From an uncultured Acetatifactor sp. (GTDB lineage: Bacteria > Bacillota > Clostridia > Lachnospirales > Lachnospiraceae), in the NCBI GenBank assembly GCA_947627535.1, contig CANQWM010000013.1, positions 1-64,000 on the forward strand: a stretch of 64,000 nt of DNA, read 5' to 3'. Below the pieces are notes generated by a model. The model made no database searches and was not told where the DNA came from. It saw only the letters and a program-made list of their open reading frames with translations. Both the position numbers and the translations under genes were made by a program. Positions 9,276 to 18,469 of this stretch are shown piece after piece. How positions within the stretch are numbered: the stretch's first letter is position 1; each line of letters starts with the position of its first letter.

Positions 9276-10216
9276 CTTCTGTACACGGCAAACAGCGTCC
9301 GCATGGTATTTTCCGCGTCCCGGGGAGAAAAATACTTTCCCTCATCGTAATACCGCCGGATCAGCCTTTCGTGACTGCTGCCCCAGTAGGCCTTCCCTGT
9401 TTTCGGCGGCTCGTCCTCGGCCAGCAGCGTATCCCCGCACCAAAGCTGGTTGTCCCTGTAGCGCACCGTCCCCTTTTCAAAGACAGTTTCCAGAAAAGGC
9501 GCGGAGTTTTCGCCATAGCCGTTGGTGGCATAAAACACACCGCTGACGCCGCCCGGAAGGCCAAGATGCGCCATGCAGGTATCTTCTACCTCGATCACAT
9601 CCTCCAGCGAAAAATTCGCCGTCAAGGCCCTTACGGTCTCTGCCCCTCCGAAAAGATAACTGAAATAATCCAGCGTATGGATGGCCTGATTGATCATAAG
9701 TCCCCCGCCTTCCGTGGCATAACGGCCTCTCCATCCGCCCTGTTCATAATAGGCTCTGTCCCGATGCCAGGTGAGAACCGCTTTGACCGCCTTGACCTTT
9801 CCCAGACCGCCCTCCCGGATCAGTTCCCGCAGTTTTACGATACCGGGATTCAGCCGGTTCTGAAATACCACGCAGACCCGCTCTGCACCGTCCATCTTGA
9901 GCAGGGCGTCCAGCTCCTCTTCCGTCCTGGTCAGCGGCTTTTCCGCGACCACGTCCTTTCCCGCTTCCAGCGCTCTGCGTATCATCTCATAATGAAGGTA
10001 ATGCGGCGTACAGATATGAACACTTTGGATATCCGGATCCTGCAGCATCCTGTCAAAATCCTCATACGCCACGGCGCCGTACTGTGCCCGGCAGGCTTCC
10101 CTTCGCCCGGAATCCACATCACAGACCGCATACAGCCTCGCCCGGTCCGTCGTCTCCAGCGCTTTGGCGTGAACAGGTCCTATCGCGCCGTAGCCCACAA
10201 TACATACATTTTTCAT
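9239..10216 (-). CDS. Gfo/Idh/MocA family oxidoreductase
   Basis: CIVGYGAIGPVHAKAL Rossmann motif; DVVAEKPLTRTEEEL; GGLMINQAIHTLD. Confidence 0.9.
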   Translation of the reverse strand: MKNVCIVGYGAIGPVHAKALETTDRARLYAVCDVDSGRREACRAQYGAVAYEDFDRMLQDPDIQSVHICTPHYLHYEMIRRALEAGKDVVAEKPLTRTEEELDALLKMDGAERVCVVFQNRLNPGIVKLRELIREGGLGKVKAVKAVLTWHRDRAYYEQGGWRGRYATEGGGLMINQAIHTLDYFSYLFGGAETVRALTANFSLEDVIEVEDTCMAHLGLPGGVSGVFYATNGYGENSAPFLETVFEKGTVRYRDNQLWCGDTLLAEDEPPKTGKAYWGSSHERLIRRYYDEGKYFSPRDAENTMRTLFAVYRSAAQGGGEIRIG

Positions 10217-10232
10217 GGAAAGTCTCTCCCTT

Positions 10233-10997
10233 TTACCGGAATCCCTTTGTCTGAAGGAACTTGTAACTCATCTTCATGGACTCGAAGGGATCCCGTCTGC
10301 AGGTATCCTGCTCCACCAGCGCCCATCTTACCCCCGCCATGTCGCAGGCTTTGATGATCCCGTCCCAGTCCAGACTTCCCTCTCCCACCTCCGCCATCTC
10401 CGTGGTATTGTCCGCGTTGGCCTTCAGGTCCTTGAAGTGAACCGCCATGGCCCGCTCTCCAAGACATTCGATAAACCCGGCGGGATCCATGCCGCCCACC
10501 TGAAGCCAGTAGGTATCTGCAATAAATCTTACCCTGTCCGGATCCGTCTCCCGGATCAGGCGATCCATGATAAATACGCCGTCCTGTTTTGCGAACTCCA
10601 GCACGTGGTTGTGGTATCCGAGGTACAGTCCTTCTTTTTCCAGCGCATCCGCCGCCCGGTTCATGCCCTTTATAAACTCCGTGACTCCCTCGCTGCTTTT
10701 GCTGTATGAGAACGGCATCATCCCAATACCGCAGAGAGTGCAGCCCAGCGTCCGGTTGTACTCTATGATCTCTTCGATATGGTTTACAAAATCCTCATAC
10801 GCCCTGTGGGTTACGACCGTCTCCAGTCCATAGCGGTCGAGGATCGGCCGCATCTCTGCCGCCGCCAGAGACGTTCCCGAGATCTGGACCACCTTGTATC
10901 CGATCTCGCTTACTCTTCTGCAGGTCTCTTCAAAACCTTCTATGGTGCCGATATGTTCTCTCAGTGTGTAAAACTGAGCGCCAATGCGTCTGTCCAT
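10233..10997 (-). CDS. Sugar phosphate isomerase/epimerase, TIM barrel (AP endonuclease 2-like)
   Basis: GAQFYTLREHIG, YLGYHNHVLEF, MAVHFKDLK; start MDRRIGAQFY. Confidence 0.85.
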   Translation of the reverse strand: MDRRIGAQFYTLREHIGTIEGFEETCRRVSEIGYKVVQISGTSLAAAEMRPILDRYGLETVVTHRAYEDFVNHIEEIIEYNRTLGCTLCGIGMMPFSYSKSSEGVTEFIKGMNRAADALEKEGLYLGYHNHVLEFAKQDGVFIMDRLIRETDPDRVRFIADTYWLQVGGMDPAGFIECLGERAMAVHFKDLKANADNTTEMAEVGEGSLDWDGIIKACDMAGVRWALVEQDTCRRDPFESMKMSYKFLQTKGFR

Positions 10998-11039
10998 TTT
11001 TACTCCGTTTCTGCGTTTTTCACTCCGCATTTCAGGTTT

Positions 11040-11235
11040 TGCTTTTCAGTTCAAGCTTTTCATTTCACATTTTTCGGTTCATGCTTTTCGGTTCACACTT
11101 TTCATTTCATGCTTTTCATTTCACGCTTTTCATTTCATGCTTTTCATTTCACGCTTTTCATTTCATGCTTTTCATTTCATGCTTTTCGGTTCACATTTTT
11201 CGGTTCACATTTTTCATTTCACGCTTTCCCTTCCG
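11040..11235. repeat. 14-bp tandem array (minus strand GAAAAGCATGAAAT)
   Basis: Repeated gcttttcatttcat / gcttttcatttcac on the + strand, with cggttcac variants at the edges. Confidence 0.9.
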
Positions 11236-11303
11236 GGTTTCGCTCCTTCAACCACGCCGTCTCCGGCGGCGCGAACGATCATTGGAAACTGCCCGGCCTC
11301 CAA

Positions 11304-12464
11304 TCAATATGTGCCCTTTGTATCCGCGATCACCTGCGACGCCTTCTTCACTACCCTGGACGCCCGGATCTTTTCCTGCAGCAGCTCATAAAATCTGTCG
11401 TCCGGGAAGTGCCCTACATCCACCGTCTCCCCCGTCCATCCGCTTAAGTGGATGGCGTTTGAGATGGTGAGCCCCAGGATTCCTTCCTCCCCCGGCGCAA
11501 GCAGGGGCGTTCCTTTCCGCACGGCATCCGCAAAATTATTCAGGATTCCAACATGCTGCGCCCCGCCGGAAAAGTCAGCCGGCACGTTGCACTCCCAGCA
11601 CTCCGGCCTTCCAAAGGGCTGTGTGTTTGTTCTGTTAAACTCCCGCTCCGAAATCACGTTGCGCAGAAACGTCAGTTTATTGTTCTCCACCACGATCTTA
11701 CCCATGTCGCAGGCGATCTCAAGGCGGTTGGTTCCCGGCGCTTCTCCCGTGGAAGTGATGTATTCCCCCGTGGTGCCATTGTCATACTCAAAAAACGCCA
11801 TCACGTCGTCTTCCACTTCAATGTCGTAATATTTCCCAAAGCTCACCTTGGCAAAAATCCTGTCCGGCATGCCGAACATCCACTGCCAGAGGTCCAGCTG
11901 ATGGGGGTTCTGGTTGATCAGGGCGCCGCCTCCTTCCTCCCTCCAGGTGGAACGCCAGCTGCTGCTGTCATGATACGCCTGCGGCCTGTACCAGTCCGTG
12001 ACGATCCATGTGATGCGCTTGATATGGCCCAGATCGCCTCTGCGGATCATCTCCCGCAGCTTCTGATAGACCGGATTTGTCCTCTGGTTGTACATAATGC
12101 CAAACACCTTCCCGGACTTCGCGGCAGTCTCATTCATCTCCTTTACCTGCTTCGTATAAACCCCTGCAGGTTTTTCCGTGAGCACATGCAGACCGTTTTG
12201 AAAAGCCTCGATTGCCAGCCCGGGGTGGCTGTAGTGAGGCACGGCGATCAGCACCGCGTCGCAAAGCCCGCTTTTGTACAGATCCGCTGCTTTCTCAAAT
12301 ACGGCAAGCTGCGGATGAGCGGCTGCCGCCGCTTCCCGCCTTGCCGGCGCGATATCACAGACGGCGGTCAGTTCCATGTCCGGCACCTTCCCCGCCGTGA
12401 GGTTCGCCACATGTCCCGTTCCCATGTTTCCGTACCCGATAATGCCGATCCTCAGTTTTTCCAT
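11304..12464 (-). CDS. Gfo/Idh/MocA family oxidoreductase
   Basis: RIGIIGYGNMGTGHVANL; LTEKPAGVYTKQVKEM; GGALINQNPHQLDLWQW. Confidence 0.9.
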   Translation of the reverse strand: MEKLRIGIIGYGNMGTGHVANLTAGKVPDMELTAVCDIAPARREAAAAAHPQLAVFEKAADLYKSGLCDAVLIAVPHYSHPGLAIEAFQNGLHVLTEKPAGVYTKQVKEMNETAAKSGKVFGIMYNQRTNPVYQKLREMIRRGDLGHIKRITWIVTDWYRPQAYHDSSSWRSTWREEGGGALINQNPHQLDLWQWMFGMPDRIFAKVSFGKYYDIEVEDDVMAFFEYDNGTTGEYITSTGEAPGTNRLEIACDMGKIVVENNKLTFLRNVISEREFNRTNTQPFGRPECWECNVPADFSGGAQHVGILNNFADAVRKGTPLLAPGEEGILGLTISNAIHLSGWTGETVDVGHFPDDRFYELLQEKIRASRVVKKASQVIADTKGTY

Positions 12465-12477
12465 CCTTATAACATTC

Positions 12478-12594
12478 TCCCTTTTCCTATTTTCCTTTTT
12501 CTTTTTTCTATTTTCTGTTTCCTATTTTTGTTTTTCCTATTTTTCTATTTTCTGTTTCCTATTTTTCTTTTTCTGCCTCTCTTTATTTCCTTCT
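12478..12594. repeat. A/G-rich (coding strand) degenerate repeat spacer
   Basis: ctattttctgtttcctattttt occurs at 12508 and 12545 (37 bp apart) inside a C/T-only tract. Confidence 0.75.
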
Positions 12595-13444
12595 ACAGAA
12601 CCCTGTCCAATATCTCGCACAGCGCCCGGTAGGCCAGCGTAAAGGTTCCCTCGCCGCCCTCCGGAAGATCCAGCATCTTTCCGCCCAGTTCCAGACCTGC
12701 CAGACCCTCGAAGCTGCCAAGGTGGGGCTCCAGACTTAAGTACCCGTCATACCCGTCCGCAAACAGCTGCCTCAGAATGCTCTCCACATTGCCGTCCCCG
12801 GCGCCGGAGGGCACTACCCTGCCGTCCTCCATGCAGGCGTCCTTAATGTGCACATAAGCAATGTATTTTCCCAGCCGCCTGTAAGCATACTCCGTATCCT
12901 GTCTGCACTGGACAAAATTTGCCGGGTCAAAGACCGCCCGGAAGGAATCGCAGCCCAGTTCCTCCATCAGGTCGGCGCATCTGTCCGCCGTATCGCCGTA
13001 AATTCCCTTCTCATTTTCATGCAGCAGCACCACGCCCTTTTCCCGGGCATAGCCGATCATTTCCCTCAGTCTTGCGAGAACCTCCCTGCGCTCCTGCGGC
13101 GTCCAGACATCGCCCCCGTCGTGATAAAAGCTGAACATCCTGATATATGCCGCATCCAACTGTTTTGCGATCTCTACTACCCGTTGAAAGAGAGCGAAAT
13201 GCCCGGAAAACGGTTCTTTCAGATTCACCTTCCCTATGGGAGATCCGATAGAAGAGACCCGTATCCCGTTTCTTTCCATCTTATCCCGAAGCGTCGATAC
13301 CTCCGCATCCGTTAGCTCAGAAATGCTCTTGCCGTCGATTCCTCTGGGCGCAAAATAATTGATTCCAAGCTTGCGCAAAACCTGAAACTGAACATCCACC
13401 GACGGGTGGATCTCATCCGAAAAACCGCTCAGCTTTTCATACAT
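12593..13444 (-). CDS. Sugar phosphate isomerase/epimerase, TIM barrel
   Basis: GFSDEIHPSVDVQFQVLRKLG, LLHENEKGIYGDTADRC, AYVHIKDA. Confidence 0.85.
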   Translation of the reverse strand: MYEKLSGFSDEIHPSVDVQFQVLRKLGINYFAPRGIDGKSISELTDAEVSTLRDKMERNGIRVSSIGSPIGKVNLKEPFSGHFALFQRVVEIAKQLDAAYIRMFSFYHDGGDVWTPQERREVLARLREMIGYAREKGVVLLHENEKGIYGDTADRCADLMEELGCDSFRAVFDPANFVQCRQDTEYAYRRLGKYIAYVHIKDACMEDGRVVPSGAGDGNVESILRQLFADGYDGYLSLEPHLGSFEGLAGLELGGKMLDLPEGGEGTFTLAYRALCEILDRVL

Positions 13445-13553
13445 TTCCATTCCCTCCCACTTCACGCCTTTGCGCAGAAAGATTCCGATTCACTACTTCC
13501 ACGTTACCACAGAATGGGGAAAAAAGCCATCCGAAATTTTCCTTTTTTCTCCG

Positions 13554-13616
13554 CTTTTGCAACAGTTCAGCCTGCGCCATTCGCAAAGCCGCTCAGGCGC
13601 GCTATCCGGCGCTGCG
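13554..13616. repeat. Partial copy of the dispersed structured repeat at 45773-45936
   Basis: 63-nt ungapped alignment, 56 identities, to the reverse complement of 45874-45936 (aligned by hand). Confidence 0.85.
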
Positions 13617-13634
13617 AACAATCAATATCTTCCG

Positions 13635-15302
13635 TCACAGCTCCAGACAGATATACTCCCCAAGGTGCTTCAGGGATTCCCTTCTGTGTGTGATGATCAG
13701 GAGAATACCGGACTCCATGGCCGAGCGGATATTCTGCAGGATCCGCTTCTCATGGTCCGCATCCAAAGCGGAGAGCGCCTCGTCCAGGATCAGAATCTGA
13801 GGACGATGAAGAAGCATCCTGGCAAGCACCAGACGCTGCCTCTGACCCCCGGAAAGGCGAATCCCATTCTCACCGATCACGGTTTCCATTCCCTGCGGCA
13901 GGGTGCGGATAAAGTCGGCGATACATGTCTGCCCGCAGGCATTCCACATCTCTTCCTCCGTGGCGTTCGGATTTCCGATCCGCAGATTTTCCCTGACGGA
14001 TAAATGAAACAGACAGGAATCCTGCATCACGATGCCCGCCTTCCGGAAAAAATCCCGGTCAGAATAGCCGGATCTGGCCAGGCCGTTGTACCGGATCTCC
14101 CCCTGTCCCGGCGAAAGCAGCCCTGCCAGCAGGCGGGCCAGGGTACTTTTCCCGCTGCCGCTTTTTCCCAGAATCGCAAGGCATTGACCTGTCTGCAGCT
14201 GCAGGCTGACGTTTTGCAGCAGGGGCGTCCCCTCGTAGGAAAAGGATACGTCCGATACCGTAAGCTCCGTAAAGCGCCGGCACCTCTCTGATTCGCAGCC
14301 AACATTCGACGCCTTTTTCAGATCGGAATCGAATTCCGCGGCCAGCCGTCCCTCCATCCGCTGCAAGGCCGGTTCCAGCTCCCCCTGTCTGACATAACCG
14401 TCCATCATTGCCAGTAATGTATTCATTGCCGTCCCAAAATACTCCATGAACGCCAGCAGAACGGCCACCGAGGAATATCCGTACAGCGCCAGCACGCCGC
14501 CGAACAGATACAGTCCCATTTTTGTGAGAAATTCATCCTTAAACGCAATCAGCGTGCGGTTTGCAAACCAGAATAAATGCGTATGCAAAAAAGCTTTTCC
14601 CATACGCTCCTGATGCTCTGCCAGCTGCCGCTGCGTCTGCTCTTCCAGATTTTCCGCCCGTATTTCCTTCCAGCATTGGAGACTGCGGAACAGAAATCCG
14701 TCTGAATCCGATTGTTCCTTTAAAAGAATCTGATGATAACGGCTATTCTTTTTTCTGACATTCCTGGTAATGGCCAGGGAGACCGGCGCCATACACAGGC
14801 TTGGGACCGCCAGACGTACATCCAAAAAGAGCATGACCGCCACAGTGGGCACCATGCCCAGAAACTGCAGGCAAAGATGCATCCTTCCCATAACCCACTC
14901 TGCGGCTGCCTGTGGATCATCCCAGACCATGCGCTTGCGCTCACCGTTTTCCAGTGCCTTCAGGTCGGGAAAAGACATCTCCGACATCTCTCTCATCATA
15001 CGTCTTCTCCACCCTGCAGCAGCGCCGAGAGCGATCCGATGATACTGCTTTCTTTCCAGATATCCCGCCAATGTCTGAAGCAGATAAACCGCCAGGTATC
15101 CACCAAAGATCGCCGGGACCCATCCAAGCCTCCCACCAGTGATCACCTTCTCAAGAAAGAGCAGATAACAGTACGGCGGAACCAACGCCAGCAACTGTTT
15201 AAAAAGGTATACCACGCCGTATAAGCAGACAGAACGCCTCTGGTCCTTTTTCCAAAGTTCCCATACCGGCCGCCTCGACAACCGGAAACAAAATTTTTTC
15301 AT
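13635..15302 (-). CDS. ABC transporter ATP-binding/permease (exporter half)
   Basis: Walker A GKSGSGKST, signature LSGGQRQR, Walker B ILILDEALSALD. Confidence 0.9.
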   Translation of the reverse strand: MKKFCFRLSRRPVWELWKKDQRRSVCLYGVVYLFKQLLALVPPYCYLLFLEKVITGGRLGWVPAIFGGYLAVYLLQTLAGYLERKQYHRIALGAAAGWRRRMMREMSEMSFPDLKALENGERKRMVWDDPQAAAEWVMGRMHLCLQFLGMVPTVAVMLFLDVRLAVPSLCMAPVSLAITRNVRKKNSRYHQILLKEQSDSDGFLFRSLQCWKEIRAENLEEQTQRQLAEHQERMGKAFLHTHLFWFANRTLIAFKDEFLTKMGLYLFGGVLALYGYSSVAVLLAFMEYFGTAMNTLLAMMDGYVRQGELEPALQRMEGRLAAEFDSDLKKASNVGCESERCRRFTELTVSDVSFSYEGTPLLQNVSLQLQTGQCLAILGKSGSGKSTLARLLAGLLSPGQGEIRYNGLARSGYSDRDFFRKAGIVMQDSCLFHLSVRENLRIGNPNATEEEMWNACGQTCIADFIRTLPQGMETVIGENGIRLSGGQRQRLVLARMLLHRPQILILDEALSALDADHEKRILQNIRSAMESGILLIITHRRESLKHLGEYICLEL

Positions 15303-15373
15303 TCAGATTTTTCCTTCCATGGCACTTTCTCCAAGATCAGGTAACAAATCTGCAGAATAGTAACTATTCCGCA

Positions 15374-17143
15374 TTATGTAGCCGCCGCATACAGGGCACG
15401 ATATTCCTCACATTCCCGGAGCAGTTCCTCATGCCGTCCGATGCCTGCCACCGTTCCCGCTTTCAATACTACGATGCGGTCGGCCTCCAGAATCGTGGCA
15501 AAGCGATGGGCGGCGGAAACAACGCAGGCATCCGCCGCCCATTTCCGGATCGTGCAGTTGACGGATTCCTCTGTGGCGGCGTCCAGAGCGCTTGTGGCTT
15601 CATCCAGCAGCAGCACCGCCGGCCGTTTCCACAGGGCCCTGGCCACCGCAAGTCTCTGGCGCTCCCCTCCGGAGAGTTCATCCTCCTTCAGGTCCCGCCC
15701 CAAAACCGTATCCAGACCACCGGGCAGCTTTTCGATCCGTTCCCGGAGACACAGATCCTCCAGCAGTTCCCACAGAGCGGCGTCCTGAAAGGGTTCCTCT
15801 TTCAGACAGATGTTTCGACGAATGCTTTCCCGAAACAGCACGGGATGCTGCAGTACAATTCCCATCTGCCTGCGCAGCTCCTGTCGTTGAAAGTCCCTGA
15901 TCTCATGCGCTCCAAACAGGATTTCTCCCTGCCGGGCATCATACAGCCGAAACAGCAGCTGCAGCAGCGTACTCTTCCCGTCTCCGCTTTGTCCGACTAG
16001 GGCAATGCGTTCCCCCGCATTTACCCTAAAGTCCACATCCCGCAGGATCCAATCTTCCCGGATCTTTGCCTCTTCCAAATAAGAAAAGCTTACCTTCCGC
16101 ACCACGATACCTTCTTTTGGGAGTTGCGGCGAGACGGCCTTCTTTTCCGCTTCCTCCGGCTCCATGTCAAAAATCTCTTTTACACGCTCCGCACCGGCCA
16201 GGTTGCCCGCCATACCCTGCAGCTTTATGTTGATACCCTTCAAATAGGTCACGCTTCTTTCATAATACGCCGCGCACGCCACAAAATCGCCCACACTGAT
16301 CTTTCCGGAAGCCGTCAGCCAGGCGCTGCAGCCGAAAACCGCCAGCCGACCCGCCAGCAGCAGAAACGTGTTGACCCGGTCAGCCAGAAATTCCAGCCAG
16401 CTGACAGAGATCTCCTGCCCCAATAACGCTTCCGTCCTGTTTTCCTGTTCGCCGTACAGGTACTCTCCCGCGCCCAGCAGCTTCACTTCCTCCATGCCGT
16501 TCAGCATCTCTGTCTGCCAGGCATTCAGATTGCCTCTTTCATCCGCAAGCCTTCTGTTCTGCGCTTTCAGCCGCGCCGTAAAGTACAGATTTCCCCATAC
16601 CACCGCAGGTGCAATGACAAGAGCCGCCGCCCCCAGCAGCAGGCTCTTGCCGGTGAGATAGAAAAAAGCCGCGAACATCTGGATTGCGTTTTCCAGCGTA
16701 TAGAAACAACTTCGGTGGATCAGTTCCAGAATACATTCCACATCCCCGTCCAGACGCTGCAGGATGTCTCCGCTTTTGATGTCGTTCCACCTTTCGGCGC
16801 GAATTTTCATCAGATGGCAAAAGGCTTTTTTGCGAATATTGACAAGATAAGTGATTTTCAGCTTTGCCCACAGGTAGTTTAAACCGCCGTGAAAAGCCTG
16901 ATTGACCAGATACAACCCTGCGTAAACGGCAAAGTAAGAAAAGAAAAGCATAAAATCACGCCGGTACAGCACGGCATCCACCAGAAGACCGATTACCCTG
17001 TTATAACAGGAGGCAGTAATCGCCGTGACCAGCACCGTTCCCAAAAGCCCCGTCAGGCGAAGACGGTATCCGCGTGTTGTTTCATAGACAAAAGCCCTTA
17101 AACCGGAATTAAAAATATCCCGTGAACATTTTCGCACAGGCAT
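15374..17143 (-). CDS. ABC transporter ATP-binding/permease (exporter half)
   Basis: GQSGDGKST, LSGGERQR, VLLLDEATSALD. Confidence 0.9.
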   Translation of the reverse strand: MPVRKCSRDIFNSGLRAFVYETTRGYRLRLTGLLGTVLVTAITASCYNRVIGLLVDAVLYRRDFMLFFSYFAVYAGLYLVNQAFHGGLNYLWAKLKITYLVNIRKKAFCHLMKIRAERWNDIKSGDILQRLDGDVECILELIHRSCFYTLENAIQMFAAFFYLTGKSLLLGAAALVIAPAVVWGNLYFTARLKAQNRRLADERGNLNAWQTEMLNGMEEVKLLGAGEYLYGEQENRTEALLGQEISVSWLEFLADRVNTFLLLAGRLAVFGCSAWLTASGKISVGDFVACAAYYERSVTYLKGINIKLQGMAGNLAGAERVKEIFDMEPEEAEKKAVSPQLPKEGIVVRKVSFSYLEEAKIREDWILRDVDFRVNAGERIALVGQSGDGKSTLLQLLFRLYDARQGEILFGAHEIRDFQRQELRRQMGIVLQHPVLFRESIRRNICLKEEPFQDAALWELLEDLCLRERIEKLPGGLDTVLGRDLKEDELSGGERQRLAVARALWKRPAVLLLDEATSALDAATEESVNCTIRKWAADACVVSAAHRFATILEADRIVVLKAGTVAGIGRHEELLRECEEYRALYAAAT

Positions 17144-18272
17144 GGACCACCACCTCTCCCTCCCTTTTCAAATAATCCGACAGATACCGTACAAAATCGC
17201 TGCCCGCTTTCTGAATCTTCTCTCCCAGAGCCGTATCCTTTTCCACAAGAAAGCGGTATAACGAATCTAAATCGTCAATGTGCAATTCATTTTCATAAAT
17301 CTGACAGGTCAAAGAACTGCAGGCCGCCTGAAGATTCCGCTCCACACTCATGTAACGCCTCCTCTGTCTCTCCATTACCGCTTCCATACTGAAATCCTGA
17401 GAAAACCCTTTCAGGAGTCCGTCCAGATCCGTCACAAGGTCCTGACGGTTAAAGTTGGTACACAGCCGCCCTTCTTTCTTTAAAGCCCTCTTTACACGCT
17501 CTAAAAAGACCTGCGGCTCATCGATGTAGTGCCACATATGCAGCGCAATCACACAATCGTACCGTTCCTCTCCGAAATCCGTATGGTTCGCATCCATCTG
17601 CTGATACGAAAAACTTACATTCTTTTCAAGAAATCCCCGGTTCTGCCGTTCAAAGGACTGCATCCAGTTTAGTCCCCCTTCAAACTTATCCGCCAGATGG
17701 ATATGAACATCTGCGGGAATCTTGTTCCAGCTTTGCTGCCATATCAGCCCTCCGCCGGCTCCCACATCCAATACGTTCTCTCCCTTCCGCAGCTTTAGCT
17801 GGCGGAACAGCCAGGGGTACCAATCCCTCTGACGAACGCCGAACCGTTCCCATACATCATAGATCCTTTGCATCTTGTTATTGCTGGTGACCAGCCTGAT
17901 CAACCCGGAAAGCTCGGAGAGTTCGATATCCCGGTCCGCACAATTGTCGGCCACTTCATCCAGCGTGCGGACGACCTGATCCAGCTGTTCCTTCTTTTGC
18001 AGCAAAAGCCTTTTCTGCTCCCACAGCAGTTCGCGGATGGAAATATTCCTCTCCTTCTTCATGATGGTGCCGATCTCTTCCAGAGACAATCCAAGATATT
18101 TCAGCATCACGATCTCCTGCAGCTGGATCAGGGAATTCTTGTCATACAAACGATATTTCCCCTCCGAATATCCAATCGGCGTCAGTAAGTTTTTCTGGTC
18201 ATAAAACCGGATCGTCCGTGGAGATACCCTGGCCAAAACGGCAAGCTCGCCCGCGGTATAATATTCTTCCAT
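17109..18272 (-). CDS. MerR family regulator fused to SAM-dependent methyltransferase
   Basis: N-term YTAGELAVLARVSPRTIRFYDQKNLLTP (MerR HTH); C-term ENVLDVGAGGGLIWQQ and YDCVIALHMWHYIDEP; start preceded by AGGAGG. Confidence 0.85.
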   Translation of the reverse strand: MEEYYTAGELAVLARVSPRTIRFYDQKNLLTPIGYSEGKYRLYDKNSLIQLQEIVMLKYLGLSLEEIGTIMKKERNISIRELLWEQKRLLLQKKEQLDQVVRTLDEVADNCADRDIELSELSGLIRLVTSNNKMQRIYDVWERFGVRQRDWYPWLFRQLKLRKGENVLDVGAGGGLIWQQSWNKIPADVHIHLADKFEGGLNWMQSFERQNRGFLEKNVSFSYQQMDANHTDFGEERYDCVIALHMWHYIDEPQVFLERVKRALKKEGRLCTNFNRQDLVTDLDGLLKGFSQDFSMEAVMERQRRRYMSVERNLQAACSSLTCQIYENELHIDDLDSLYRFLVEKDTALGEKIQKAGSDFVRYLSDYLKREGEVVVHACAKMFTGYF

Positions 18273-18313
18273 TTCACACCTCCTGAAACGTCTCAATGGG
18301 CCCTTGTTGTTTT

Positions 18314-18344
18314 AGTATAAGGGTTTACGCTGCGGCAATGTCAA
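18314..18344 (-). promoter_or_regulatory. MerR-type promoter with 19-bp spacer and internal dyad
   Basis: Minus strand TTGACA-[TTGCCGCAGCGTAAACCCT, 19 bp]-TATACT; imperfect dyad TTnnCGCnGCGnnAA at 18324-18338. Confidence 0.7.
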
Positions 18345-18380
18345 TAGATAAATTTCATCATGCGTAAAACCTGCAGAAAT

Positions 18381-18434
18381 AAAAAAGGGACATCACAAAT
18401 AACCGATTTCCGGTTATTGTGACACTCCCTTTTC
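18381..18434 (-). terminator. Rho-independent terminator downstream of the MCP gene
   Basis: Minus strand AAAAGGGAGTGTCACAATAACCGG-aaat-CGGTTATTTGTGATGTCCCTTTTTT. Confidence 0.85.
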
Positions 18435-18469
18435 TCATTCTGTCCCGAAAATATGCCGCAGGCGCGGGA

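Noticed and set aside
8762-10354. 530-aa + strand ORF with repetitive LSLPYLCLIS N-terminus
   Set aside because: Translation of the complement of tandem repeats plus the antisense of the Gfo/Idh gene; no start signal or domain.
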